DNA of 64,000 nucleotides from Bryobacter sp. (GCA_022843625.1 JALHNH010000004.1:124001-188000), one strand, 5' to 3'. Shown: positions 1-9,333, counted from the first letter of the stretch. The notes: generated from the sequence alone by a model not told the origin. A program made the numbers and translations.

Positions 1-1
1 C

Positions 2-1894
2 ACCAGCGGCGCTGGAGTAAATTCGCTCCCGCGCTGGTCGCCCGATGGCAGGTCGCTTGTTTATCTGAGCAACGGTAAAGACCTCATGCTTTGGGAAGAT
101 TCGACAAAGGCAACCAGGTCCATTGCGGGGGGCCGCTTTGGGTTACCTCCACTCGACTCACAGTTCCAACCGGCCTGGTCTCCTGATTCCAAGTGGCTGG
201 CCTACATCGCGAAAGGGGAAAAGAATTTCCGCAATGTCTACGTCGTCAGCGCCGCTGGAGGAGAGGCGCGCCAGATCAGTTTTCTGCCCAACATCAATTC
301 TTCCGGCTTGACCTGGTCGCCGGATGGAGAAGCCATTTACTTCTCCACCAACCAGCGCACAGAACCTGCGTCAATCGCCCGCATTGACCTTCGCATCAAG
401 ACTGCAGCGCTGCGGGAAGACAAGTTTGACGAGTTGTTTCAGGCAGTGGCAAAGAAGGAAGGCGTCAAGCCGGTAAGTATCGACTTTGAAGGCATCGGTC
501 GCAGGGCCACACTCTTGCCGCTGGGTCTCGACACGGGCACATTCGTCCTGAGTCCAGACGGCAAGATCCTTGTATTTGCGGGGCAATCCGGCCCGCAGAC
601 ACAACTCTACACCGTAGGTATTGATCCTCTGAGTAGAACGCCCCTACTGCCTCGGCAGCTCACCAGCACCCCTGGATCCAAGGCAAACCCCCAATTCACA
701 AGTGATTCAAAAGAGCTTTACTTCGTTGAGCAAGGCCGTCTGGTAGCGATGTCTCTCGACTCTCGCACACCGCGCGGGATCTCACCAACTGCCGAGTTGA
801 TCGTCGATTTCGACGCGGACAAAAAGGAGCTCTTCACCGAAGCGTGGTCCTACCTGAATGCTCACTTCTACGACAGCAAATTCCATGGCACCGACTGGGC
901 CGCCACAAGGGAAAGATTCGAGCGGCCGGCGCTAGCTTCGAAAAGTCCCGAGGAGTTGCGCCGCACACTCAACCTGATGATCGGCGAACTCAATGCCTCG
1001 CATCTTGGTTTCAGCCTGCCGCCACCAGCGCCGGCTGGTGGCGGTCGCCTGGGTGTTGATTTTGATGGCTTCAAGATCACCACCGTACTGCCCCTGGGGC
1101 CCGCAGCCCTGGCTGGTGTCACCCCCGGCATGACTCTCACGGCAATCAACGGCAAGGCGCTCACGGCCACATCGAACCTCGATGAAATTCTGGAATTCAG
1201 TACTTCAAAGAAAACTACGCTGACCCTGGACGGCAAGCTCTTCACACTTCAACCGATCTCGATCGCGGCCGAGAAGCAGCTGCGCTATAAGGCTTGGGTG
1301 GATGCCTCGCGGACACTGGTGAGCAAGCTCTCCGGGGGCAGGCTGTCCTATGCTCACATCCCCGATATGAGCGAAGAGTCGTTGCACCAGTTCTACCTGG
1401 ATCTCGATGAAGATACCCATAAAAGTAAGGGCGTAGTGATCGATGTACGGAACAACAATGGCGGCTTTGTGAATGTGTATGCGATCGATGTTCTGGCCCG
1501 CAAGAGCTACTTTTCAATGCGGGAGAGGGGCGATACGATGGCCTCCCCCAATCGCACCATGCTTGGACAGCGCGCGCTCGATTTGCCCACTATACTACTG
1601 ACCAACCAGCACAGCTTGTCTGACGCAGAAGACTTCGCCGAGGGCTATCAGTTTTTGAAACTGGGCAAGACCGTCGGTGAGCCCACTGCCGGCTGGATCA
1701 TCTTTACCTGGAATCAGCCTCTCTTCGACGGCTCCACGTTGAGGCTACCGCGCATGGCCATCACCGATACGCGTGGGCAAAACATGGAGCTGAATCCACG
1801 CCCCGTAGATATTGCTGTCGAGCGGCCCATTGGTGAAGCTGGCGATGCTCAGATCGCTCGTGCAGTAACTGAGCTGCTGCAACAACTTCGCTAG
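2..1894 (+). CDS. Tricorn-like S41 protease with PD40 repeats (5' truncated)
   Basis: The reading frame is already open at the window edge (a PD40 motif, PRWSPDGRSLVY, precedes the first ATG at 86), so the gene starts outside. Visible order: PD40/TolB-type beta-propeller repeats (WSPDSK.., WSPDGE.., LSPDGK..), a linker typical of Tricorn core regions, a PDZ-like segment (GRLGVDFDGFKI through GMTLTAINGK) and a C-terminal S41 peptidase domain. The last contains VIDVRNNNGG, an NQHSLSDAEDF segment expected to carry the nucleophilic Ser, and VGEPTAGW. Such proteins are probably exported peptidases that degrade peptides; PD40 plus PDZ plus S41 is the Tricorn architecture. It ends tail to tail with mutM (4 nt overlap). 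The family call is firm; the substrate is unknown. Confidence 0.85.
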   Translation, partial: TSGAGVNSLPRWSPDGRSLVYLSNGKDLMLWEDSTKATRSIAGGRFGLPPLDSQFQPAWSPDSKWLAYIAKGEKNFRNVYVVSAAGGEARQISFLPNINSSGLTWSPDGEAIYFSTNQRTEPASIARIDLRIKTAALREDKFDELFQAVAKKEGVKPVSIDFEGIGRRATLLPLGLDTGTFVLSPDGKILVFAGQSGPQTQLYTVGIDPLSRTPLLPRQLTSTPGSKANPQFTSDSKELYFVEQGRLVAMSLDSRTPRGISPTAELIVDFDADKKELFTEAWSYLNAHFYDSKFHGTDWAATRERFERPALASKSPEELRRTLNLMIGELNASHLGFSLPPPAPAGGGRLGVDFDGFKITTVLPLGPAALAGVTPGMTLTAINGKALTATSNLDEILEFSTSKKTTLTLDGKLFTLQPISIAAEKQLRYKAWVDASRTLVSKLSGGRLSYAHIPDMSEESLHQFYLDLDEDTHKSKGVVIDVRNNNGGFVNVYAIDVLARKSYFSMRERGDTMASPNRTMLGQRALDLPTILLTNQHSLSDAEDFAEGYQFLKLGKTVGEPTAGWIIFTWNQPLFDGSTLRLPRMAITDTRGQNMELNPRPVDIAVERPIGEAGDAQIARAVTELLQQLR

Positions 1895-2637
1895 AGCTTC
1901 TGACACTTCGGGCAGAACGTAGTGCCGCGCTGGCTTACCAGCATGCGTTCCAGCGTGCCCGCGCAGCGCGGGCAGGGCTTGCCATGTTTGCCGTAAGCCT
2001 GGTGATGATCCTGAAAGCTGCCCTTCTCGCCTTTGGCGTTGACGTAATCGGAGATCGACGACCCTCCGGCAGCAATCGCAGCAGCGAGCACTTCCTGGAT
2101 GGCCTGATGCAAGACAAGCAGCTTCGGCTTGCTAAGGGCGTCTCCGGGCGTCATCGGATGGATACGGGCAAGAAAGAGCACTTCGTCGGTGTAGATGTTG
2201 CCCATGCCTCGCAGGAAGCCCTGATCGAGTAGCAGCACCTTGATGCGGGTCCGGCGGCTTTGCACCAGTTGGACAAAATCGCCAGCAGAGATTTCCAGTG
2301 GATCCGGGCCGCGTTTGGGGTAAGTCGTAGCCCAGAAGACTTTACCGAATTTGCGGATGTCGTCGTAGCGAAGCACGCCTTCATCGAGGAAGAACTGTCC
2401 CCGGGTAAACTTGCTCTGCTCGCTCGACCACATAAGCTGGCCTGTCATGCCGAGGTGCACAAAGAGCATACCGTCTTCGAAATCGAGCACGATAAATTTG
2501 CCGTAGCGGCGGACCGCGAGGATGCATTTACCTACTGTCACTTCAGGAGCAACGCCAGCAACAGCGACCACTGTGCGGCGAGGAAGCACGGCTTGCAGGC
2601 CACGGACGACGGTTTCGACTTCAGGCAGTTCAGGCAA
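1891..2637 (-). CDS. mutM: Formamidopyrimidine-DNA glycosylase (Fpg/MutM)
   Basis: Bifunctional base-excision enzyme that removes oxidised purines such as 8-oxoguanine and nicks the abasic site. The N-terminus MPELPEVETVVRGL gives the catalytic Pro2 and Glu3. RRYGKFIV holds the conserved Lys, MGNIYTDEVLF is the Fpg H2TH signature, and the C-terminal zinc finger is CPRC...CPKC with the Arg of QRGTTFC. At 248 aa it is somewhat shorter than the usual ~270 because the loop between the first helix and the RRYGK strand is short. The start overlaps the upstream Rieske gene by 8 nt, so the two are co-transcribed. Confidence 0.95.
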   Translation of the reverse strand: MPELPEVETVVRGLQAVLPRRTVVAVAGVAPEVTVGKCILAVRRYGKFIVLDFEDGMLFVHLGMTGQLMWSSEQSKFTRGQFFLDEGVLRYDDIRKFGKVFWATTYPKRGPDPLEISAGDFVQLVQSRRTRIKVLLLDQGFLRGMGNIYTDEVLFLARIHPMTPGDALSKPKLLVLHQAIQEVLAAAIAAGGSSISDYVNAKGEKGSFQDHHQAYGKHGKPCPRCAGTLERMLVSQRGTTFCPKCQKL

Positions 2638-2944
2638 GGTTTTCGATCTGTATGTAGATGGTTCCGGCTTCGATCTCCACCGGAAATTTCTTGAGCTTCA
2701 CTCTGGGGTTCATGTCGTATTCGCCGCTGACGCAATCGAATTCCCAGCCGTGATAAGGGCAGATCAACATGCCGTCGGCAAAGTTCCCGGCACCCATCGG
2801 GCCATTGCGGTGCGGGCAGATGCCTTCGAGGGCGTGTATGGTTCCTTGATGGTTGCAGACGACATAGGTTTCAACACCAACGATCGCTTCAACGCTTGTG
2901 CCGGGCGAGAGTTCCTCCAGCCGGGCCACTGCAACAAGCGGCAT
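2630..2944 (-). CDS. Rieske [2Fe-2S] ferredoxin-like protein
   Basis: Small (104 aa) single-domain Rieske protein. Both cluster-binding boxes are present: C-P-H near residue 43 and C-P-Y-H-G about 18 residues later, giving the two Cys and two His ligands. There is no signal peptide or membrane anchor, so it is probably a soluble cytoplasmic electron carrier of the NirD/biphenyl-ferredoxin type rather than a bc1 subunit. It lies directly upstream of mutM with an 8 nt overlap and divergent from the binding lipoprotein, the two start codons being only 14 nt apart. Its redox partner cannot be read from context. Confidence 0.9.
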   Translation of the reverse strand: MPLVAVARLEELSPGTSVEAIVGVETYVVCNHQGTIHALEGICPHRNGPMGAGNFADGMLICPYHGWEFDCVSGEYDMNPRVKLKKFPVEIEAGTIYIQIENLA

Positions 2945-2958
2945 ATGATGAGGCTAGC

Positions 2959-3921
2959 ATGCGTATCCTTTTTTCTCTGATGGCGATCTTTTGCCTTGCT
3001 TCCTGCCAGAAGGCCGGGCTTCCGGTTGTGGGTGTGATCCCCAAGGGGGCCAGCCATCAGTTCTGGCAGACGGTGCACGCGGGGGCTGTTCAGGCCGGGC
3101 GCGAATACGGCTTTGAGATCGAATGGAATGCACCGGCTCTGGAGATTGACGCCCCGCGCCAGATCGATATCGCGCAATCGATGGTGACGCGAAAGCTGGC
3201 CGGCATCGCAATTGCGCCTGTGGACCGCAAGGCGCTTGTATCGGTGATCGAGCGCGCCAGTGCTCAGGGTGTGCCGGTGGCTGTCTACGATAGCGACGTC
3301 GATACGAAGCAGAGGATCACTTATGTCGCAACAGACAATCGCGAGGGCGGCAGGATGGCTGCGCGGCGACTGGGACTGGTTTTAGGTGGCAAAGGCAAAG
3401 TCTTGGTGGTGGGCTTTATGCCGGGCAGCGCGTCCACGATGGAGCGCGAAGAGGGCTTTGTAGAAGAGATGAAAAAGGGCTTCCCCGGGATTACCGTTAT
3501 GGATGTCCAGTTTGGAATGGCCAGCCGCGCAAAGTCGATGGCAGTGACAGAGAATGCTCTGTCAGCCAATGCGGACCTGACCGGCATCTTTGCCGACAAT
3601 GAGTCGAGTCTGGCCGGAGCCGTGCAGGCTTTGAAGGGTCGCAACAACCGCAGTGTGAAACTGGTAGGCTTTGATGCCAGCGAGCAGTTGATCGGAGATT
3701 TGAAGGAGGGGTGGATTGAATCGCTGGTGGTGCAGGACCCCTTCAAGATGGGCTATGAGAGTGTGAAAGCGATAGGCGAAAAGCGCAAAGGTTCGTCCGT
3801 TGCCGCACGGATGGATCTGCCGGCACGCTTGATCGAGCGTAAGGATCTGGAGCTGCCCGACGTTAAGGCGCTGCTCTTTCCAGACCTGCAGAAGTGGCTC
3901 AAAAGCGATAGCCAACATTGA
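2959..3921 (+). CDS. Sugar-type ABC transporter substrate-binding lipoprotein
   Basis: 320 aa periplasmic-binding protein of the RbsB/Peripla_BP_4 type. The start at 2959 is preferred over an earlier non-ATG start because it begins a clean lipoprotein signal (MRILFSLMAIFCLASC, lipidated Cys16). Family features include GVIPKGASHQFWQ at the N-terminus, IAIAPVD, a DSDVD hinge strand, ATDNREGG, IFADNESSLAGA and LVGFDASEQLI. It would capture a sugar or related small ligand, but no permease or ATPase genes are adjacent, so it is an orphan here. Its 3' end overlaps the convergent porin gene by 23 nt. Confidence 0.88.
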   Translation: MRILFSLMAIFCLASCQKAGLPVVGVIPKGASHQFWQTVHAGAVQAGREYGFEIEWNAPALEIDAPRQIDIAQSMVTRKLAGIAIAPVDRKALVSVIERASAQGVPVAVYDSDVDTKQRITYVATDNREGGRMAARRLGLVLGGKGKVLVVGFMPGSASTMEREEGFVEEMKKGFPGITVMDVQFGMASRAKSMAVTENALSANADLTGIFADNESSLAGAVQALKGRNNRSVKLVGFDASEQLIGDLKEGWIESLVVQDPFKMGYESVKAIGEKRKGSSVAARMDLPARLIERKDLELPDVKALLFPDLQKWLKSDSQH

Positions 3922-5182
3922 GGTAGACGTAGTGCAGTTGGCTGCCCGGGCTTACGTTTTTGAGAAAGGGGCCGGGGAAGATTTTTGCGTATCCGAAGCT
4001 GACAATGTGCGGGCCATTGGTGTAGGTGCCAAGGATGTCTGCCTCCTGGCCAATGTGTGTGCCACTGCGGCCGGTGGGGTCGCGGTAGACGAGGCTGCCG
4101 TTCACCAGATAGAGGCCGTCGTTGGCGCGAACCAGGTGCCAGTCGTGCAGGCCAGTGCGCACCACAAATTTGGGCCAAGGGGTGAAGTCGAAGGTGGTAG
4201 ACAGGTTATGCAGATTCACCCATCCGATCTGATCCGCCAGGCCGGTCTTGTTATGCGGGGTGGGGTAGATCTGGTCGAAGGTGGTGTTCAGGCGGTCGTT
4301 GGGATTCTTGTCTCCCGAGGCGTAATTGTATTCCCCAAGCCAGTGGGGCTTCCATTTTTTGCCTCGCTCGAAGCTATAGCGCAAGACCAGGTGTGAGGCG
4401 AAGGCACGGATGTCGCTTGGGCCGGTGTAGCCGAATTGCTGCACGAATTCAGTAGAGTAATCGAGCCGCGCCGGCAGTGGGCCGAGCCAGCGCAAGCCGA
4501 AAACGCGGCGATCGGTACGGCCGTTTGCTGCGCGGCTCAGCCGCCAGTAGAAGTAGGGCTCGAAGGATGCTCCGGGCAGCAGGTTACGCCAGAAGAAGTA
4601 GGCACCGTGAAGGTTGTTGCCCTGGATGTGGTGCGAAAGTCCTCGGGGCTGGGGTCTGACCACCGAGGCACTGAAAAGGTCGAGCTGGTTGGGGCCGTGT
4701 CGGACCACAAGCTTTGCGGCATCGAAGGAACGGGAGACATTGCCCCAGTTCGCAGCGCCAAGGAGGCGGTCTTCGCCGTAGGCCAGCTCCTGGCGACCGA
4801 AGCGCAGGGCGATGCGGCCCTTTGCCATGTCACCGAAATCGATATAGGCCATGCGGAGGTCTGTGCGATTGATGAAGTTGGCGGCCCCGGCTGGATTTGT
4901 TTTGAAAAATACGCGGGAATCCTGGGCTTGAAAGGAGAGTGAAAACCAAGGGTGCAGTTGCAAAGTGGTATTGATGCGGAAGCGGTTGAGCAGCCACTGG
5001 TCGTCATTGTCAGGCTGGAAGCGAAGGGCCTGATAGTTCTCAAAACGGAAGCGATGATCAAAGCTGAAGCGGACCCATTTTGGGAGCTGATCATTCAGCA
5101 CAGCGGAGGGTGTCTCGAGTTTTTGGGCCTGGGCGGCGAGCGCCAGAGCGGACAGAATTGAGATGAGGAGATACCGGGACAC
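3899..5182 (-). CDS. Alginate-export-family outer-membrane porin
   Basis: Outer-membrane beta-barrel of about 427 aa resembling the alginate export (AlgE-like) family. It has a signal peptide (SRYLLISILSALALAAQA), repeated amphipathic strands with aromatic girdles, and a final YLNVGYRF strand ending in Phe. The longer frame opening at 5293 reads backwards through the tRNA-Thr gene and gives the well-known spurious PPESNRRPTDYES peptide, so it is rejected. The GTG at 5182 directly before the signal peptide is the likely start, though its ribosome site is weak. The role is probably passive export or uptake of an anionic or small polar solute. It overlaps the binding-protein gene convergently. 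Confidence 0.75.
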   Translation of the reverse strand: MSRYLLISILSALALAAQAQKLETPSAVLNDQLPKWVRFSFDHRFRFENYQALRFQPDNDDQWLLNRFRINTTLQLHPWFSLSFQAQDSRVFFKTNPAGAANFINRTDLRMAYIDFGDMAKGRIALRFGRQELAYGEDRLLGAANWGNVSRSFDAAKLVVRHGPNQLDLFSASVVRPQPRGLSHHIQGNNLHGAYFFWRNLLPGASFEPYFYWRLSRAANGRTDRRVFGLRWLGPLPARLDYSTEFVQQFGYTGPSDIRAFASHLVLRYSFERGKKWKPHWLGEYNYASGDKNPNDRLNTTFDQIYPTPHNKTGLADQIGWVNLHNLSTTFDFTPWPKFVVRTGLHDWHLVRANDGLYLVNGSLVYRDPTGRSGTHIGQEADILGTYTNGPHIVSFGYAKIFPGPFLKNVSPGSQLHYVYLNVGYRF

Positions 5183-5194
5183 TGAGAGCGATGA

Positions 5195-5200
5195 TAAAAT
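5195..5200 (+). promoter_or_regulatory. Candidate -10 box for tRNA-Thr
   Basis: TAAAAT lies 11 nt before the first tRNA base in an A/T-rich run that stands out from the GC-rich surroundings. No convincing -35 box is visible. It sits just upstream of the proposed GTG start of the divergent porin gene, so the two transcription units share this spacer. Confidence 0.35.
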
Positions 5201-5211
5201 AAAAAAGTTGG

Positions 5212-5287
<76 letters not shown>

Positions 5288-5329
5288 AATCACATCGAAG
5301 CCCGTTGGGGCCGGGGTTGTTCCCGATTG

Positions 5330-5959
5330 TTATGCCGCTTGCTTTGACTGGCGATGTTTCTCTACAATTTCGCGGGCTTCTGGCATGAGAGCCATGAGCC
5401 GGAGCGTGAGCAGGCCTGCGGTGGTTTTGGAGAGGTCGGTTTTGCGGACCTCAAACATGGGGAAGGTGGCGGGGATGTCGACGATTTTGTCGAGCAAATA
5501 GACTTCGGTGTGAATGTCCATTGCCAGAATACGGTCTCGCTGGAGTTTGGTGAGTTCCTTAAGGGCTTTGTCGGCGCGGCGTTCCTGGGCGGCTCCGAGT
5601 TTGAGGATGCGCTCCATTTGGGTAAAGAAAATCTCGTTATTGGGTTCGTTTGACCAGCGCGTTTGCGCGTCGATTTCCATTTGTCTGGCGCGGTCTGCCT
5701 GGAAGAGGGCGAACGTGTAGCGCTCGAAGGCCTGGAGTTCGAGTTCGCCTTCGGGGAGGCATTGCTTGAGGAGTTTGGCCTTGAGGGCGTCGTATTGGCT
5801 TCGTTCGTGCGGGTTGTTTTCGAAGATGGTAGTTGGGTTGGCCTGGAGGCCATGACGGGTGCTGTTGGCTGCGGAGTTGGCGCGGCCCTGTTCGGTTTTG
5901 GGGCCAGTGGACTTTCTGGCATTTAGCCTGTTGGCATCGATCTGAGCTTGTGTTGACAT
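5330..5959 (-). CDS. Uncharacterised protein with ANRLNARKSTGPKT N-terminal motif
   Basis: 209 aa. The start at 5959 is chosen because MSTQAQIDANRLNARKSTGP begins a motif shared by a lineage-expanded group of small proteins in Acidobacteria and Planctomycetes (ANRxNAxxSTGPxTxxGKxxSxxNAxxHG). The longer frame to 6169 adds a non-conserved 70 residues. After the motif the chain is helical and charged, with no membrane segment or catalytic signature. The motif resembles small DNA-associated segments, but no function is established. Confidence 0.7.
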   Translation of the reverse strand: MSTQAQIDANRLNARKSTGPKTEQGRANSAANSTRHGLQANPTTIFENNPHERSQYDALKAKLLKQCLPEGELELQAFERYTFALFQADRARQMEIDAQTRWSNEPNNEIFFTQMERILKLGAAQERRADKALKELTKLQRDRILAMDIHTEVYLLDKIVDIPATFPMFEVRKTDLSKTTAGLLTLRLMALMPEAREIVEKHRQSKQAA

Positions 5960-6178
5960 GTTGGGTTTACCCTTTCTGAAATTGAAAAAGAGGCGCAAGA
6001 GCGCCTCCGGTTGAGAAATTAACATTCGAGGAGTCCCATCCGAACCTTGTTTTCTGGATGTTGTTGATTTCAGGGGAAATATAGGCAGAAAAAAGTTGTC
6101 ACCGGCCATTGGGCCACCGGGCTCGATTTGAAGGATTAACGTTTCTTGGTTATCATAATCATTAAGCAACTGTAATCT

Positions 6179-7498
6179 ATGTTCTTCACTAGAATCGTTT
6201 GTCTCCTGGTTCTGGCTGGCACATTAAAGGCGGATTCACATGCCTTGCCAAACGCATCAAAACTGAACGAAAAAATCAATTGGGATTCTTTAACAAAACA
6301 GAGTCTTTTTTTTCTGGGAGTCAAGCATGGCTTCCGTCTGGCCACTGAGCCAGGCACGAGAAGTGGCTTTCAGGGGCCATTCTGGTCTAACTACTACAAT
6401 TCCCTTTCTGGTCTTCACGGCTGGGCAGACGGGGATCCCTTTTACGTCAACTACGTTGGCCACCCGATGCAGGGGTCGGTTGCGGGTTTCATTTGGGCGC
6501 AGAACGATGGCAAGTACCGCACAGTCGAATTTGGCAACAACAGCCGCTACTGGAAAAGCCGATTGCGCGCCACGGCGTTCTCCTGGGTTTACAGCACGCA
6601 GTTTGAGATCGGGCCAATCAGCGAAGCATCGATTGGCACGATCCAGAGCCGCTACCCGCAACAGGGCTTTGTCGACCATGTAGCGACTCCTGTCATTGGC
6701 CTTACCTGGCAGATGGCAGAAGACGCGCTGGATCGCTTTGTGATCCGCAAGTTTGAGGATCGATTCGAGAATTTTTGGGCGCGGATGATGGTGCGCTCCT
6801 GGCTGAACCCTACACGCAGTTTCGCCAACATGATGCGGCTTGAGGTGCCATGGTACAGAGATTCGCGGCCGGGAATTAGCAGGTACCGGAAGGGAATCGC
6901 CCCCTACATTGAGCCACCAAAAGAGGCAGTAGCGCCACGAGCTTTTGCCCCTTTTGAATTCAGCACGTCTTCGCAGTACACGCTGAGCCCAGGCCCCAGA
7001 GAATCCCTGCACTGCATTGGCGGTATGGCAACCGCACAGTGGAACGTCAGTTCCTCTTTTGGCTGGGTTGGGGAAGTGAGCGGGTGCAAGATGTTCGACC
7101 AGAAGGAGAACCTGTCGGGCGACATCATGACCTATATGTTGGGGCCCCGCTGGACAGACCGGAAGGGGCGCTGGATGCCCTATGCGCAGATTCTCGCGGG
7201 TGCCAAGCGAGTGACGATCGATCAGGTATTTCCAGAGAAACGAGCCGAGCTTGAGAGGCTGAATCCGGGCCGACCGCTCGGCTACGAATTCCACCCGCAG
7301 TGGACCAAAGTAAACCAGGCAAACGGATTTGCCGTAAGTCTTGGCGGCGGAATCGACTTTCGGCTGACACCAGCGGCAACCCTGCGGCTGGCCAGCATAG
7401 ACCTAAGCCATGCCTGGCTGCCCAAGCCGGAACTTGCCTCCTACCCCAACAGCGTGCGCATTGCGATGGGGATCACGCTGAGCATCGGCACCTGGTAG
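6179..7498 (+). CDS. Exported uncharacterised protein, likely outer-membrane barrel
   Basis: 439 aa with a signal peptide (MFFTRIVCLLVLAGTLKA). The N-terminal half contains GWADGDPFYVNYVGHPMQG and a Trp/Tyr-rich segment common in a conserved acidobacterial exported family. The C-terminal third alternates in the way of transmembrane beta strands (QWNVSSSFGWVGEV, ATLRLASIDLSHAW) and ends in GITLSIGTW with a terminal aromatic, typical of an outer-membrane barrel. No enzyme motif is seen. It is a stand-alone gene. The function is unknown. Confidence 0.7.
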   Translation: MFFTRIVCLLVLAGTLKADSHALPNASKLNEKINWDSLTKQSLFFLGVKHGFRLATEPGTRSGFQGPFWSNYYNSLSGLHGWADGDPFYVNYVGHPMQGSVAGFIWAQNDGKYRTVEFGNNSRYWKSRLRATAFSWVYSTQFEIGPISEASIGTIQSRYPQQGFVDHVATPVIGLTWQMAEDALDRFVIRKFEDRFENFWARMMVRSWLNPTRSFANMMRLEVPWYRDSRPGISRYRKGIAPYIEPPKEAVAPRAFAPFEFSTSSQYTLSPGPRESLHCIGGMATAQWNVSSSFGWVGEVSGCKMFDQKENLSGDIMTYMLGPRWTDRKGRWMPYAQILAGAKRVTIDQVFPEKRAELERLNPGRPLGYEFHPQWTKVNQANGFAVSLGGGIDFRLTPAATLRLASIDLSHAWLPKPELASYPNSVRIAMGITLSIGTW

Positions 7499-7520
7499 CC
7501 GGGCAGGCTGGGAACTGGTA

Positions 7521-7580
7521 AGAGCTTCGCCGAAGGCCTGATCTTATTGGGTTTTCTGCGAGGCACATATCAGTGCATAG
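7521..7580 (+). repeat. Dispersed ~55 bp repeat, copy 1
   Basis: Begins AGAGCTTCGCCGAAGGCCTG and continues through TTATTGGG to a CATATCAGTGC end. Related copies lie near 8415, 9728, 10838 and 14881. It contains a short palindrome (CTTCG-C-CGAAG) and a GCCTGAT / ATCAG inverted pair. Confidence 0.75.
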
Positions 7581-7603
7581 CCCAATTCATCTCGATGCAT
7601 TCT

Positions 7604-8185
7604 CTAAAATCGCCGTCGAATCAAAGTCATCCCAAAGATCAAAGCCCCAAGTGCCGTGAGCGAAGTTGAAGGTTCAGGGATTGAAGTTACTATGATGTTG
7701 TCAAACAAGAAGGCACCAGCGACGCTTACCTCGCTTGATATATCGAAGTATTGAATCCCATCGAAGCCAGCGAATTGACCAGGGTTGTTGAAGAAGAACG
7801 TTCTCCCATCAGAAGCCCTCATGAAACTGAGTTCACCTGGAGCGTGCAAGGCGGCCACGATCTCGATGCTATCCAAATTGAAAGAATTTCCATCGACTAG
7901 CGAGATTCGAACGACTGAGGGTGGGCCTGGACGACTGAGGATGTCGAGGCCGGCAACATTACCATTGGTTGCAGGACAAAGGACGATCACTCCACAAGCC
8001 CAAATATCGTAGTGCCCAGAAATAAGGGAAAGCTGGATGCCGTCCTGGCTTAATCCTGAGCTAAGAATCGAACCTGAGGGAAGGCCCTCGAAGTTCATGA
8101 TATTCGCTCTTACAGGTTCAGGCATCCCGACTGCCAAGGCAAGAACTGTCATGACAGGCGCAAAAGAAGCAAAATATCTCTTCAT
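7604..8185 (-). CDS. PEP-CTERM sorting-domain protein
   Basis: 193 aa exported protein. It has an N-terminal signal (MKRYFASFAPVMTVLALAVGM, cleavage near VRA-NI), a beta-rich body with IMNFEGLPSG and FDGIQYFDIS, and a C-terminal tripartite sorting signal: IPEPST, a hydrophobic helix (LTALGALIFGMTLI) and an RRRF basic tail. Such proteins are processed by exosortase and are commonly linked to exopolysaccharide. No exosortase gene lies in the window. The N-terminal FEGLPSG start is typical of small secreted cell-surface proteins of this class. Confidence 0.85.
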   Translation of the reverse strand: MKRYFASFAPVMTVLALAVGMPEPVRANIMNFEGLPSGSILSSGLSQDGIQLSLISGHYDIWACGVIVLCPATNGNVAGLDILSRPGPPSVVRISLVDGNSFNLDSIEIVAALHAPGELSFMRASDGRTFFFNNPGQFAGFDGIQYFDISSEVSVAGAFLFDNIIVTSIPEPSTSLTALGALIFGMTLIRRRF

Positions 8186-8414
8186 ATGCTACCTCTGGCT
8201 TGAGTATGCTCCGCGAGGCAATGAATTGCAAGCGCGCTAGTACTTTTCAAGGGTTTTTAAAGCCCAAAGAGATTGAAGAATGGAATGGATTCCGAGTAAG
8301 AACGAGCAACCACAATTTCACAACTCAGTAAGTTGTAGCTTCAGTTGTTGCTAACGCAGAGGATGGTAAGCTCCTTCTGTCCTGGCGGCCCAGAGGGTTC
8401 TATGGTGAAGACGG

Positions 8415-8470
8415 GAGAGTGCTTCGCCGATGGGGTGGTTTGACTGAGGATTTTGCGAGGTGCAGATCAG
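8415..8470 (+). repeat. Dispersed ~55 bp repeat, copy 2 (divergent)
   Basis: AGTGCTTCGCCGATGGGG followed by GATTTTGCGAGGTGCAGATC. The middle is diverged but both ends match the other copies. It runs directly into the large repeat copy A. Confidence 0.6.
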
Positions 8471-8916
8471 GACATGTCATGAGTGCGGCGGAGTGCCATT
8501 TGTTTTGTGGTTCCACGGGGAGAGAGGGAAGGCTGGGGGCGGGAGAAATAGGTTAGGGGCGGTAGGCGGAGAGCGATGCGCCTGGATGGGCTGCGTTGGT
8601 TTGATACGCGATCAGCGGCTGTGCCGTGATGGCAAACTTTGTGCCGCAATTGATTTTAGTGCCCAAGCCCTCAGAGGTTGAGGAATGCGTATGGAACTCC
8701 GTCGCCGCCCCTTTTCTGGTCAGGATCCATGAGGTCTCCTTAGCGTTAAAGGTTCAGCCGAGATTGGCTTTTGAAGTCCGTCACAAGCGGACTTTGATCT
8801 CTTTTGAATTCTCCTTTTGGCTTGATTCTGCGCCTGATTTTAGCGGTTGTCAAGGACTAGCTTTCAGGGACTGATTTGAGGTGGAATCGAAGATCGGTAC
8901 CGGCGTGTTAGCGAGG
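8453..8916 (+). repeat. ~460 bp long repeat, copy A
   Basis: Directly repeated at about 10846-11325. The central ~120 bp (from GCGGGAGAAATAGGTTAGG at 8539) is essentially identical in the two copies, and the rest is diverged by scattered substitutions. Frames inside (8626-8874 here, 11029-11373 in copy B) differ at many residue-changing sites, so I do not call them genes. The 8186-9033 stretch otherwise has no gene. Confidence 0.85.
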
Positions 8917-9033
8917 GAGAAATTCTAATTTTCGACAGAAGCTCGGGACCTTGCATTGGCCCCCAAGATTCACGCCTCCAAAGCAGGCCTGATCCGCGAC
9001 GTGTTGCGAAAACATGAAATCGCATGTCAATTA

Positions 9034-9333
9034 ATGGGCATGGCGCTGAACCTTATCGACATTTATTCGCTCAGCGAGTTACAGCGCAATACCCGCGAAC
9101 GCATTACAAAGCTCAAGGAATCAGGAAATCCCGCCGTCCTCACTGTAAACGGCCAAGCCGAACTGGTTATCCAAAGTGCTGAAGGCTATCAGAAACTAAT
9201 CGAGGACCAGCAAGTTCTGGAGAGCATTCGAAGCATCGGACGAGGCCTGGAACAAGCGAGACGCAAAGAGGGCCGGCCCATGCGCGAGTTCCTGGAAGCA
9301 CTTGCCGGTGAGCACGGATTTTCGTTGAAGTGA
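9034..9333 (+). CDS. Phd/YefM-type antitoxin
   Basis: About 99 aa. Start at 9034 (or the ATG two codons later); the upstream non-ATG extension to 8956 is unlikely. The core IYSLSELQRNTRERITKLKESG then PAVLTVNGQAELVIQSAEGY is the Phd/YefM fold, which folds on the DNA operator and neutralises a RelE/ParE-type toxin with its C-terminal tail (LEALAGEHGFSLK). The stop overlaps the GTG start of the following toxin reading frame (GTGA). That toxin carries an in-frame stop, so this antitoxin may now be an orphan. Confidence 0.88.
   Translation: MGMALNLIDIYSLSELQRNTRERITKLKESGNPAVLTVNGQAELVIQSAEGYQKLIEDQQVLESIRSIGRGLEQARRKEGRPMREFLEALAGEHGFSLK

Noticed and set aside
6290..7294. 334 aa open frame on the minus strand
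   Set aside because: Antisense to the exported barrel protein, which has a proper signal peptide and barrel end.
8626..8874. 82 aa frame in repeat copy A and its 114 aa counterpart at 11029 in copy B
   Set aside because: Differences between the copies mostly change residues and the lengths differ, so selection on a protein is not supported.
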